Assembly (NCBI RefSeq): GCF_016862815.1
Contig: NZ_BONR01000001.1
Location: forward strand, 62,001 to 126,000
DNA: 64,000 nucleotides
Direction: 5' to 3'
Source of the DNA: Demequina activiva
GTDB taxonomy: Bacteria; Actinomycetota; Actinomycetes; Actinomycetales; Demequinaceae
The position numbers and the translations under genes were made by a program. The notes beneath the pieces were generated by a model. It was not told the DNA's origin. It did no database searches and saw only the letters and a program-made list of their open reading frames with translations. Positions 50,369-58,608 of the stretch are shown here, in pieces; within the stretch, counting starts at the first letter, position 1; each line of letters opens with the position of its first letter.

Positions 50369-50788
50369 TCAGTCCTCGAACAGAGGCTCGACGCCCCACT
50401 CGGCCTTCTCCTGCGCCGTGTACATGGCGACCCAGCCCTCGTACTCGCCGCCATGCTCGGCCGCGACGCGCTCCACCATGTCGACGGTCTCGCGCAGGAA
50501 GTCCGGCACCAGCGGCTGGTCGCGACCATAGATGAGGATCGACCACTCGTCCACGCCGTGGCTCGGAGCGACCAGCTCGCCACGCATGCGCTGCTCGGCG
50601 AGCGCCTTCCCCGCCTCGCGGGCCGCCTCTTCCTTGGAGAAGGACACCGAGAACTCCGAATCCCGAGGGACCTCGGCCGCTCCCCCGCGCTCCACGAAGC
50701 GCTCGAGCTGCTCCGCGTCGTCCGACCACAGCCCGTACGGCTCGACGCGCTTGCGGCGCCCGCCGGTCAACGAGGAGAACAGTCCCAT
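50369..50788 (-). CDS. RraB-like protein
   Basis: 139 residues. After a basic N-terminus come E-Q-L-E-R-F-V-E-R, an E-F-S-V-S-F-S-K-E-E-A-A-R-E-A-G-K-A-L-A-E stretch, W-S-I-L-I-Y and F-L-R-E-T-V-D-M-V-E-R-V-A-A-E-H-G-G-E-Y-E-G-W-V-A. This is the plan of the RraB/ribonuclease-E-inhibitor fold, found widely as a stand-alone domain. E. coli RraB binds RNase E, but the target here is unknown. A leaderless promoter sets the start. Confidence 0.65.
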   Translation of the reverse strand: MGLFSSLTGGRRKRVEPYGLWSDDAEQLERFVERGGAAEVPRDSEFSVSFSKEEAAREAGKALAEQRMRGELVAPSHGVDEWSILIYGRDQPLVPDFLRETVDMVERVAAEHGGEYEGWVAMYTAQEKAEWGVEPLFED

Positions 50789-50794
50789 GACGCA

Positions 50795-50800
50795 ACGCTA
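50795..50800 (-). promoter_or_regulatory. Leaderless -10 box for the RraB-like gene
   Basis: On the minus strand TAGCGT is followed by six bases and ATG 50788. Confidence 0.5.
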
Positions 50801-50816
50801 ACCCCGCTGGAGGCCG

Positions 50817-51227
50817 CTACCCGACACCGACCTCGCGCAGCACCGCACCATCCGAGGTGATCACCTCGCGGTCCCCCACGGGAGCGTCGAGCTCGAAGGA
50901 CGCGACCTTCTCCTCAGCGGCCGCGTTTCGAGGCGCGCCCGGAGGGAGCGTCGACACGACCATCACGTCGACGAGAACGCGCTCGCCGTCCTCGTCCGCA
51001 CGGGCCCACAGCAATCGCTCGCCCGCGCCCACGGAGTAGGTCACCTCGAGCTCGGCGCCGTCGGTCGTGTACCACTCCATGAACGGCCGATGCGTCGCGG
51101 CCGCAGCGACGAGGACCCCGACAGCGATGAGCACGGCGAGCGACACTCCCAACCCGACCGCCAGGTGGCGCCGGCGCGACGAGCGCTCTGCAGAGACGGA
51201 TGGCGGCGGCGTCTCCTCGATCGTCAT
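50817..51227 (-). CDS. Single-pass membrane protein, function unknown
   Basis: 136 residues. One helix at about 22-44 (V-G-L-G-V-S-L-A-V-L-I-A-V-G-V-L-V) follows a Ser/Arg-rich cytoplasmic segment. The external part (about 90 residues) is probably a small beta domain, beginning with W-Y-T-T-D-G-A-E-L-E-V-T-Y-S-V-G. No family recognised. The leaderless -10 box lies within the 3' end of the upstream decarboxylase gene. Confidence 0.65.
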   Translation of the reverse strand: MTIEETPPPSVSAERSSRRRHLAVGLGVSLAVLIAVGVLVAAAATHRPFMEWYTTDGAELEVTYSVGAGERLLWARADEDGERVLVDVMVVSTLPPGAPRNAAAEEKVASFELDAPVGDREVITSDGAVLREVGVG

Positions 51228-51233
51228 GGGCTG

Positions 51234-51239
51234 AACTTA
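51234..51239 (-). promoter_or_regulatory. Leaderless -10 box for the gene at 51227
   Basis: On the minus strand TAAGTT is followed by six bases and ATG 51227. It overlaps the stop codon of the Y4yA-like gene. Confidence 0.5.
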
Positions 51240-52667
51240 CGCCCGGGCGGGGGTCCCGACAAGCACATCGATGTCGTCGCGCACCCACCCCACTCCGTCC
51301 CTCACCACGGTGGCGGCCAGCGGCAGCTGATGCGAGGCGCTCTCGAGGATGTGCATCAGATAGCCGCCAGTGTTGATGAACGCCGCGATGTCGCCCCGCG
51401 CCACGCCCTCCGAGAATCGAAGCTTGCGCCGCAGGATCAGCTCGTCTTCGACGCAGTAGGCGCCCACGAGGAACCCGTCGAACGCATCGCTCGGAATGCC
51501 GGCTTCCGCCGGCCGCACCCACCGCGGATCCACCATGAAGTCCGCCGAGGTGGAACGCACCTGCGTTCGATTCATGTGCAGCCCGACCAGCGGCACGCCG
51601 TCGCTGGTCGCCTTGCGGAACGCGACGGACGCGAGCGTGATGCCGCATCCGTCGAGCACGGACCGCCCCGGCTCGCAGCGCAGCTCGAGGCCCCGTGCGG
51701 CGATCTGGGCTGCGACGCTCGAGCGGTCCCCGGCGGGGGCGCGCAGCACCTCCCGCAGCCAGGCGCCGCGCACGCTCTCCTGCCAGTACGGGTAGACCGC
51801 CGGAGACGGCCGGGCCGCACCGGGATCCACGAGTCCCAGCCGGTCTCCCCGCCACGTGAGCGACCCGGCGCCGTCGTCCGCGAGCCGCTCCCAGAAGGCC
51901 CGCCACTGCGAGCGCTGCTCGAGGTAGCTCATGGGGATCCCTCCGCCCATGTCCACGAACGCCACCGGATGGCCCGCGTCGCGCAGGCGATCCGACCACT
52001 CGAGCGCCTCACGCAGCGCGATCGCGCGCTCAGCGGCGCTGTACCCGTTGAGGTGGAAGTGGATCCCCTCGACGCGCACGCCATCGCGCCGCTCGGGTAG
52101 CAGCCCATCCCAGGTCTGGGCGGTGAGACCGAAGCGCGTGGGCGCGATCGCGGGATCGGATACCGCGAGGCGCAGAGCGACGCGCGGTTCGACACCCCGC
52201 AGGAGGCCGATGCGCCGCACGTCGTCGAGCTCGTCCGCATTGTCGAGGCTGAGCACCGCTCCCGCATCGACTGCCGTCTCGATCAGGGCCTGCGACTTCA
52301 CCGCGGCCGTGACGATGAGCTCCTCGCCGTCCGCTCCGTCCTCGAGGCACTGGCTCAGCTCCGCGTGGGAGGCGACGTCGATTCCCAGACCGGCTGCGCG
52401 CGCGGCGCGCACCAGGCCCATGGCCTTGTTGGCCTTGCGCGCCACGAAGACGCTCAGGCGCACCCCCTCGGCGGAGGCGGCGTCCACCAGCTCGCCGGCG
52501 TTGCGGGCAAGCGGCTCGAAGTCGAGCACGTTCACGGGCGACCCGTGCTCGCTCACGAGCGCCGCCACCTGCTCGGGATCGCCCAGCAGCTCCTCCATCC
52601 ACGGCTCCGTGCGGCCGGTCAGCGCAGAGACGCCCTCGCAGGGAACGGTCGCAGCCCGGTCAGCCAT
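51237..52667 (-). CDS. Y4yA-type PLP-dependent decarboxylase
   Basis: 476 residues. It belongs to the fold-type III group of diaminopimelate/ornithine decarboxylases. The PLP lysine lies in F-V-A-R-K-A-N-K-A-M (about 75). H-F-H-L-N-G-Y, F-V-D-M-G-G-G-I-P and C-E-P-G-R-S-V-L-D-G-C-G follow. G-A-Y-C-V-E-D-E-L-I near the end is the place of the conserved C-E-S/T-x-D. The closest named set is the Y4yA family; SbnH of staphyloferrin B synthesis has the same fold. It probably decarboxylates an amino-acid-type substrate made by the two upstream genes, which overlap it by 8 nt. Confidence 0.85.
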   Translation of the reverse strand: MADRAATVPCEGVSALTGRTEPWMEELLGDPEQVAALVSEHGSPVNVLDFEPLARNAGELVDAASAEGVRLSVFVARKANKAMGLVRAARAAGLGIDVASHAELSQCLEDGADGEELIVTAAVKSQALIETAVDAGAVLSLDNADELDDVRRIGLLRGVEPRVALRLAVSDPAIAPTRFGLTAQTWDGLLPERRDGVRVEGIHFHLNGYSAAERAIALREALEWSDRLRDAGHPVAFVDMGGGIPMSYLEQRSQWRAFWERLADDGAGSLTWRGDRLGLVDPGAARPSPAVYPYWQESVRGAWLREVLRAPAGDRSSVAAQIAARGLELRCEPGRSVLDGCGITLASVAFRKATSDGVPLVGLHMNRTQVRSTSADFMVDPRWVRPAEAGIPSDAFDGFLVGAYCVEDELILRRKLRFSEGVARGDIAAFINTGGYLMHILESASHQLPLAATVVRDGVGWVRDDIDVLVGTPARA

Positions 52668-54276
52668 GGACCGGCTCCCGTCCGAGCGCGCGGGCGTCCT
52701 GGGCCGCCTGCCACTCCTGCGCGAGCGCATGCGCCCAGCGCCGCGAGTCGCGGTGGAGCCGGCGCTGCAGCGAGTCGTGGCCAATCACCGCGTCCTCCGT
52801 GGGACGCCCCAGCGCGCTCAGACCCGGCGTGCGCGTCCCGTCCGCACCCACGCATGCGCCGTCGTGCGCGGTGAGCACGCCCCGCTCGCCTGCGCGCACC
52901 GTCACGGCTCCCGAGCGCAGCAGGCCATCCCAGGGAGCGCGGCCCGACTTCGCAGGCCCGTCGCCGTCCGACCACGCCCGGGGCGCGTCGAGCACGCCGG
53001 GTCCGCGGGTGAAGGCGTCGATCACCGTGGTCCCGTCGAGGTCCTCGAGCGCCGACGCCCCCGTCTCGACGCGGAGGATCCCCGCCTCCCGCAGCGCGAG
53101 CAGCCGCGTGTGGGTGACGAGCGGCGGACCGAACGCCCACCGCTCGAGCGCGGCGGCGCGGGCCCGCCATCGAGTCCAGGTGGCGCAGTCCCGTGGGGCG
53201 CGGTCCAGGGAGCGGACCACGTCCGCATACCCGGCGGACCATGCGCGCCCCAGCCACCAGGCGGGGTCGCCGTCCACGTCGCCCCGAGCGCGGCGGATGT
53301 CCCGCGCCCAGCGCTCGGGGCCCTCGCTCACAGGTGTGTCGAGGCGCTCGCGCAGCGCATCGACGGTGACCGCGATCCCCGAGGCACGCGCCGCCGCCAC
53401 GCCTGCGTCCAGCAGCACATCCCACCAGTCATCGTCCGGAACGGCGTCCGGCGCCCACGCTGCCGTTCGCTCGCGCACGGCGTCCGTCACTGCGGCCGAT
53501 GCGCGCGCGGGCTTGGGCAGCATCGGCTCCCCGGTCCGCGACACGAGGGTGATGCTCGAGGGCTCGTGACCTGACGCGACGTACTCGAGACCGGAGAGCG
53601 TCGCGGACGACTCGACCCATCGGCCCTCTCTGCCGGCCGTCAGGTCCATCACCACGTCGAAGGCGGTGAGCGCCGCGCCGCGCACCACCACGGGTGAGCC
53701 GGGCGCGGGACCGGAGCCGGCATCGGCGATGGCGCGGTGATCGACTCCGGCTCCCCCAGCGTGCCCCGTCGCCAGGAGCACGCGGGGTGCCCTCGCCGGG
53801 ACGGAGGGCTCCCCGCTCGCGTCGACCGTGTCGCAGCGCCACGCGTCCCCCTCGCGCGTGAGGGTCGTCGCTCGCACCGCGCGGTGACGCACCTCCAGCA
53901 CCGGGGACGTCGCGAGCCTGCGGAACGCCCACACCAGGTACCGGCCGGCCTCCGCCCGCGGCGGATACGGATCGCTCGCGGGGTGAGCGCGGCGCCACTG
54001 GTTCATCGTGAGATCCACGCTGGGGCACGTCGCGTCGACGATGCGCGCGTCCACGTTCATGAGCAGGTGCTCGGGCTGACGCGGGTCCCACACGGCGCCC
54101 GCACCAGGCTCGCCGGGCTCGAGCACCGTCACCCGCAACGGCTGGCGGCCGGAGCTCGGCCCGCGCAGCAGTGCGGTCTCCAGGTCCGCGAGCGCGTACA
54201 CGGCGCGCGGACCGCCGCCGACGATGACGAGGTCCGTGCCGTGATCGGGCGCGAACGCGCCCGTCGAGCCGGTCAT
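52660..54276 (-). CDS. FAD/NAD(P)-binding oxidoreductase of the PLP operon
   Basis: 538 residues. The N-terminus V-I-V-G-G-G-P-R-A-V-Y-A-L-A-D-L matches the FAD-NAD(P)-binding domain seen in HI0933-like proteins. T-V-L-E-P-G-E-P-G-A-G and H-L-L-M-N-V-D-A-R follow, with a second cluster L-L-A-T-G-H-A-G-G near 168. The C-terminal part gives G-L-S-A-L-G-R-P-T-E-D near 485. It is likely to oxidise or reduce the product of the SbnA-like enzyme, perhaps replacing the NAD-dependent SbnB. ATG 54276 overlaps the previous stop (ATGA), and its own stop overlaps the start of the Y4yA-like gene. Confidence 0.82.
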   Translation of the reverse strand: MTGSTGAFAPDHGTDLVIVGGGPRAVYALADLETALLRGPSSGRQPLRVTVLEPGEPGAGAVWDPRQPEHLLMNVDARIVDATCPSVDLTMNQWRRAHPASDPYPPRAEAGRYLVWAFRRLATSPVLEVRHRAVRATTLTREGDAWRCDTVDASGEPSVPARAPRVLLATGHAGGAGVDHRAIADAGSGPAPGSPVVVRGAALTAFDVVMDLTAGREGRWVESSATLSGLEYVASGHEPSSITLVSRTGEPMLPKPARASAAVTDAVRERTAAWAPDAVPDDDWWDVLLDAGVAAARASGIAVTVDALRERLDTPVSEGPERWARDIRRARGDVDGDPAWWLGRAWSAGYADVVRSLDRAPRDCATWTRWRARAAALERWAFGPPLVTHTRLLALREAGILRVETGASALEDLDGTTVIDAFTRGPGVLDAPRAWSDGDGPAKSGRAPWDGLLRSGAVTVRAGERGVLTAHDGACVGADGTRTPGLSALGRPTEDAVIGHDSLQRRLHRDSRRWAHALAQEWQAAQDARALGREPVHG

Positions 54277-55310
54277 GCGCGCCCTGCGAACGGGTTGTCG
54301 AGATCGACAGCGCTGAGAGCATCGGCCCCACCCGCGATCTCGCGCCTCACCCAGCCGTCGTCGTAGACCGTCGGCAGGTAGGCGCCGCCCCCGTCGTGCA
54401 CCAGCATCGCGACCGTCGCGCCCGGCGCGAGCGAGGGCAGGTCGCGGCCCACGGCGGCGACGATCGCGCCGGTCGAGGCTCCGGCGAGGATGCCCTCGCG
54501 CCTGGCCAGCAGGCGGCAGCCCAGCACCATGTGCGCCTCGCTCACGCGGTGGATCGCGTCAGGATGGGCGTGCTCGGACAGGGCGGTCGCGAACCCTGCT
54601 CCCAGTCCCGGCAGCTTGCGCTCGCCAGAGGCGCCGCCGAACAGCGCGGAGCCCTCCGCGTCGACTCCCACGAGGCGCGTGTGCCATCCCTCGCGCTCGA
54701 TGGCGCGCTGGCAGCCCAGCACGGTTCCCGTGGTGCTCATCGCGACATAGAGATGGTCCGGCGGAGCACCCATCGACGCGACCAGCTCCGGCAGGGTGGT
54801 GCGTGCGTGCGCGTCCGGGTTCGCGGCGCTGCCGTACTGATGGGTGGTGACGGCATCCGCGTCCTCTGCGAGCAGCTCGGCCACGCGCGCGATGCGTGCG
54901 CGCAGCCGGTTGCCGTCGGGCGGGGTGGGCACGTGCTCGACGCGCGCGCCGTAGGCCGCCATGGTCTGGCAGGCGGCGGCGTTCGCGCGGTCGTCCACCA
55001 CGGCGATGAACGTGTAGCCGCGCAGCGTGCACTGGCGTGCGAGCGCCATGCCCAGGTTGCCGGAGGTCGACTCGACCACGGTGCCGCTCGGTCGCAGGGA
55101 GCCGGTGCGCTCGAGGTCATCCAGCAGGAAGCTCGCGGTGCGCTCCTTGGTGCTCCCCGAGACCTGGAGCTGGTCGAGCTTGGCGAACACGCGCAGATCA
55201 CTGAGCGGGAACAGGCGGCGCAGCCGCGTCACCGGGGTGGGGAGGAACCCTCCGTGGCGGTCGAAGGCGGCATCGTCACGGATCTCCAGCGTTCCACTCG
55301 TCCTCATCAT
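54273..55310 (-). CDS. SbnA/cysteine-synthase-like PLP enzyme
   Basis: 345 residues. The fold-type II PLP pattern is clear: G-S-T-K-E-R-T-A-S near 52-60 (PLP lysine), E-S-T-S-G-N-L-G-M-A-L-A near 81-92 (phosphate/substrate loop), and G-I-L-A-G-A-S-T-G-A near 275. It resembles SbnA, which condenses O-phospho-L-serine with glutamate on the way to L-2,3-diaminopropionate. T-G-T-V-L-G-C and the T-S-G-N-L-G loop also fit cysteine synthase, so substrate cannot be fixed. GAGG lies before the double ATG at 55310. First gene of a three-gene overlapping operon. Confidence 0.83.
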   Translation of the reverse strand: MMRTSGTLEIRDDAAFDRHGGFLPTPVTRLRRLFPLSDLRVFAKLDQLQVSGSTKERTASFLLDDLERTGSLRPSGTVVESTSGNLGMALARQCTLRGYTFIAVVDDRANAAACQTMAAYGARVEHVPTPPDGNRLRARIARVAELLAEDADAVTTHQYGSAANPDAHARTTLPELVASMGAPPDHLYVAMSTTGTVLGCQRAIEREGWHTRLVGVDAEGSALFGGASGERKLPGLGAGFATALSEHAHPDAIHRVSEAHMVLGCRLLARREGILAGASTGAIVAAVGRDLPSLAPGATVAMLVHDGGGAYLPTVYDDGWVRREIAGGADALSAVDLDNPFAGRA

Positions 55311-55351
55311 CGCGGACCTCCACACCCTGGCCCCTCGCGGGGCATCCCGTG

Positions 55352-55377
55352 CACGGCGGGCCCACCGGCCTGCCGTG
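55352..55377. promoter_or_regulatory. Leader inverted repeat of the PLP operon
   Basis: CACGGCGGGCC (55352-55362) and GGCCTGCCGTG (55367-55377) pair at ten of eleven positions around CACC. It lies 42 bases before the operon start in the divergent region shared with arcA. It may be an operator or an RNA hairpin in the leader. Confidence 0.4.
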
Positions 55378-55479
55378 CGGTACGTCGAGATCAACCCAAG
55401 CCCGTCGCGTCACATTCCGGACAAAGGGGCGCGCCGCAGCGCAACGCTCGCCAGCACGTCCGATGCGCCCGGTGGTTGG

Positions 55480-55485
55480 TAGGTT
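55480..55485 (+). promoter_or_regulatory. -10 box of arcA
   Basis: TAGGTT lies 30 bases before the GTG start; the short leader carries GAGGAG about eight bases upstream of the start. Confidence 0.45.
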
Positions 55486-55515
55486 CGGCTCAGGACCAAT
55501 CGTGAGGAGCCGCCC

Positions 55516-56769
55516 GTGGACGAGACGCTCGTCGGCACCGTGCCTGAGCCGTACGGCGCGCACTCGGAGGTGGGCCGGCTGCGCAAGGTCCTGGTGTGCT
55601 CCCCTGACATCGCTCACAACCGCCTCACGCCGTCCAATGCGGAGGCGCTGCTGTTCGACGACGTGATGTGGGTCGAGAACGCCCGCCGGGATCACGCCGA
55701 GTTCGTCTCGCTCATGCGCGAGCGCGACATCGAGGTGCTCGAGCTGCACACGCTGCTGACCGAGACGCTCGCGATCCCCGCCGCCCGGGAGTGGCTGCTG
55801 GACCGCAAGATCACGGCCAACGAGGTGGGCCTGGGGCTGGTGGACGACGTCCGGGCCTTCCTGGACTCGCTGCCGGCCGATGCGCTGGCGCGGTACGTGC
55901 TGGGAGGGCTGTCGACGGCGGACCTTCCGCGCGACTTCGCGCCGCCGTCGATCGCGCTGGTGCGCGAGGAGTCCGGCATGCGCGACTACCTGATGCCGCC
56001 GCTGCCCAACACGCTCTACACCCGCGACACGACGAGCTGGATCTACGGGGGCGTGACGCTGAACCCGCTGTACTGGCCCGCGCGCCATGCCGAGACGCTG
56101 CTCATGAAGGCCGTGTACGACTTCCACCCCGAGTTCGCGGGCGCGGTGACCACGTGGTGGGGCGACCCGGAGCTCGACCATGGCCTCGCGACGCTCGAGG
56201 GCGGTGACGTGATGCCGCTCGGCAACGGCGTCGTGGTGATCGGCATGTCCGAGCGCTCCAGCCGCCAGGCGATCACCCAGGTGGCCACCGAGCTGTTCGT
56301 GGCCGATGCCGCCGAGCGGGTGATCGTCGCCAAGATGCCCAAGCTGCGCTCGGCGATGCACCTCGACACGGTGTTCACCATGGCTGACCGCGACGTCGCG
56401 ACGGTCTTCCCCGGCATCGTGGGTCAGATCGAGACCTTCAGCCTCTACCCGGAGCCCGCGCCGGTGACGTTGGACGTGCGGCGCGAGGACAAGCCGTTCA
56501 CCGAGGTGGTGGGCAAGGCGCTGGGCGTGGACCTGCGGGTGATCGAGACGGGCGGCGACCGCTACGCCTCCGAGCGCCAGCAATGGGACGACGCGAACAA
56601 CGTGCTGGCCCTCGAGCCCGGCGTCATCGTCGCGTACGACAGGAACACCCACACCAACGCGCTGCTGCGCGAGGCCGGGATCGAGGTGCTCGAGATCGTG
56701 GGCGCGGAGCTGGGGCGCGGCCGCGGCGGCGCGCACTGCATGACGCAGCCACTGCAACGGGACGCCTGA
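55516..56769 (+). CDS. arcA: Arginine deiminase
   Basis: 417 residues. It converts L-arginine to L-citrulline and ammonia in the cytoplasm. The N-terminus has [10 protein letters not shown], then L-F-D-D-V-M-W near 44. The guanidino-site Asp/Glu/His segments are [18 protein letters not shown] and M-H-L-D-T-V-F-T. The nucleophilic Cys is in G-G-A-H-C-M-T-Q-P near the C-terminus (Cys about 409). Length fits the family. No arcB, arcC or arcD gene is nearby, so it is not an ordinary arginine-fermentation operon. The GTG start has GAGGAG eight bases upstream. Confidence 0.95.
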   Translation: MDETLVGTVPEPYGAHSEVGRLRKVLVCSPDIAHNRLTPSNAEALLFDDVMWVENARRDHAEFVSLMRERDIEVLELHTLLTETLAIPAAREWLLDRKITANEVGLGLVDDVRAFLDSLPADALARYVLGGLSTADLPRDFAPPSIALVREESGMRDYLMPPLPNTLYTRDTTSWIYGGVTLNPLYWPARHAETLLMKAVYDFHPEFAGAVTTWWGDPELDHGLATLEGGDVMPLGNGVVVIGMSERSSRQAITQVATELFVADAAERVIVAKMPKLRSAMHLDTVFTMADRDVATVFPGIVGQIETFSLYPEPAPVTLDVRREDKPFTEVVGKALGVDLRVIETGGDRYASERQQWDDANNVLALEPGVIVAYDRNTHTNALLREAGIEVLEIVGAELGRGRGGAHCMTQPLQRDA

Positions 56770-56792
56770 GGGCGCGGGTCGACGGAGGCGCC

Positions 56793-58559
56793 GTGGCGAC
56801 CGGGGTCGAGGAGCGTGCGGGGATCAGGGAGCGCTTCCTGGCCCAGCTGAGCCAGCCGCGACCTCCCCGCAAGCGAGCTCCCGGCATCGTCGAGCCGTCG
56901 TTCTCCGCGGTGGGGCTGGTCGTGGGGCTGTACTTCTTCGCGATCTCGCTGACGCCGTCGCTGCTGCCTCGCGCGGGCTACGTCCAAGGCATCAACTCGG
57001 GCGTGGCCTTCATGGTGGGCTACGGGATCGGCACCAGCGCGTACGCGATCTATCGCTTCCTGGGAGTCCCGCGTGCGACCGGCCGAGTGCGGATGGCGCT
57101 GATCCTCGTGGCGCTCGCGCTCATCGGCGTGCAGGCAGGCGTCGCGATCTGGGCCTATGTGGGCTGGCAGAACCAGGTGCGGCTGAACTTCGGGATGGAT
57201 CCGCTGTCTCCCACCGTGTGGCCGGTGATCGTGGTCACCGCGGCGCTCGTGGCGGCTCCGCTGCTCGTCATCGCGCGGTCGCTGCGCGCCCTGTTCCGCT
57301 GGGCGGACGATCTCCTGGACCGCTGGCTGCCGCGGCGCCTGGCGGTGCTGACGGCGGCCGTGCTGCTGATCGCGGCGCTGTGGTGGGTCGCGTCGGGCGC
57401 GTTCACCAACGCGTTCTTCACCGCGTCCAACTGGGTGTTCTCCGGCCGCGACCTCGCGGACAAGCCCGGCGTGACGCAGCCGGCGTCCGCGACGAGGTCG
57501 GGCAGCCCGGACTCGCTCATCGGCTTCGACTCCCTGGGCCGCCAGGGACGGGCGTTCGTGTCCTCCGTCCCGAGCGCGGTAGACATCGACGCGTTCACGG
57601 GCGGCGGGGCCATGGAGCCCATCCGCGCGTACGTGGGACTGCGCTCCGCGGACACGCTCCAGGAGCGCGCGGAGCTGCTGCTCGCGGAGCTGGTGCGCAC
57701 GGGCGCATTCGAACGCGAGCTGCTGGTGGTGACCACCACCACCGGCACCGGATTCATCGACCCTCACGGCGTGGACCCGCTCGAGTACCTGTGGAACGGC
57801 GACACCGCGATCGCCGGCGCGCAGTACTCCTACCTGCCCTCGTGGATCTCGATGCTGGCGGATCAGGACGTGGTGCAGGACACCTCCCGCGTGGTGTTCC
57901 GCACCATCCACGACCACTGGTCGACCCTGCCCGCGAACGACCGGCCCGACCTCTACCTCTATGGGCTGTCGCTCGGGTCCTACGGCGTCGAGGCGGTGCT
58001 CTCGAGCGCTGACATCCTCAACGAGCCGATCGACGGCGCCCTGATGTCCGGGCCCACGTTCGTGAATGGGATGCACGACGAGATCACTGCCGCACGCGAC
58101 GCGGGATCGCCGTCGTGGCTGCCGGAGTTCAGCGACGGCCGCACGGTGCGCTTCATGAACGAGCAGGGCGGGCTCGAACGCGGCGCCGCCGCCTGGGGAC
58201 CCACCCGCCTGGTCTACCTGCAGCACGGCACGGACCCGGTCGTGTTCTTCAGCGGGGACCTCGCCTTCGACGAGCCCGAGTGGCTCCAGGGCGAGCGAGC
58301 ACCCGGCGTGGTCGACGACATGGAGTGGTACCCCATCGTCACCCTGTGGCAGGTGCTGCTGGACCTGCCCGCAGCAGGCTCGATCCCGGAGGGATACGGC
58401 CACCTCTACACGCATCGCTCGAACCTCGCCGCGTGGGTGGGCATCACGGATCCCGAGGACTGGACGGAGGCGGACACGGAGTCCCTCGCGGCCCTCCTCG
58501 ACGAGCTGCAGGCGCAGCGCGAGGCCGCGCTCGGATCCAACCCCTCGGAGACCGGCTGA
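56793..58559 (+). CDS. Membrane-bound alpha/beta-hydrolase family protein
   Basis: 588 residues. About four N-terminal helices (about 35-210) are followed by an outward or cytoplasmic hydrolase domain. The conserved D-S-L-G-R-Q-G-R-A-F and the nucleophile elbow Y-G-L-S-L-G-S-Y-G-V identify the actinobacterial alpha/beta-hydrolase group with N-terminal membrane part (sometimes called DUF2319-like). Its role is unknown. The chosen GTG at 56793 has GGAGG four bases upstream; a longer frame to 56583 overlaps arcA. It is 23 bases after arcA. Confidence 0.85.
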   Translation: MATGVEERAGIRERFLAQLSQPRPPRKRAPGIVEPSFSAVGLVVGLYFFAISLTPSLLPRAGYVQGINSGVAFMVGYGIGTSAYAIYRFLGVPRATGRVRMALILVALALIGVQAGVAIWAYVGWQNQVRLNFGMDPLSPTVWPVIVVTAALVAAPLLVIARSLRALFRWADDLLDRWLPRRLAVLTAAVLLIAALWWVASGAFTNAFFTASNWVFSGRDLADKPGVTQPASATRSGSPDSLIGFDSLGRQGRAFVSSVPSAVDIDAFTGGGAMEPIRAYVGLRSADTLQERAELLLAELVRTGAFERELLVVTTTTGTGFIDPHGVDPLEYLWNGDTAIAGAQYSYLPSWISMLADQDVVQDTSRVVFRTIHDHWSTLPANDRPDLYLYGLSLGSYGVEAVLSSADILNEPIDGALMSGPTFVNGMHDEITAARDAGSPSWLPEFSDGRTVRFMNEQGGLERGAAAWGPTRLVYLQHGTDPVVFFSGDLAFDEPEWLQGERAPGVVDDMEWYPIVTLWQVLLDLPAAGSIPEGYGHLYTHRSNLAAWVGITDPEDWTEADTESLAALLDELQAQREAALGSNPSETG

Positions 58560-58567
58560 ACGCTCCT

Positions 58568-58584
58568 GCGGGCGGCCGGCCCGC
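58568..58584. terminator. GC-rich hairpin before the antiporter gene
   Basis: GCGGGC and GCCCGC flank GGCCG. It is followed immediately by GCATCGGCC, so the 15-bp element GGCCGATGCGCGGGC lies here on the minus strand (58579-58593). It sits between the hydrolase stop and the leaderless promoter of the next gene. Confidence 0.5.
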
Positions 58585-58596
58585 GCATCGGCCCCG

Positions 58597-58602
58597 TAGA
58601 AT
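58597..58602 (+). promoter_or_regulatory. Leaderless -10 box for the Kef-type gene
   Basis: TAGAAT is followed by six bases and ATG 58609. Confidence 0.6.
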
Positions 58603-58608
58603 CTGGTC

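Noticed and set aside
55470-55500. DtxR/IdeR iron box in the arcA/PLP-operon divergent region
   Set aside because: TTGGT...ACCAA gives a partial dyad with TAGGTT inside, but it does not match the 19-bp iron-box consensus well enough.
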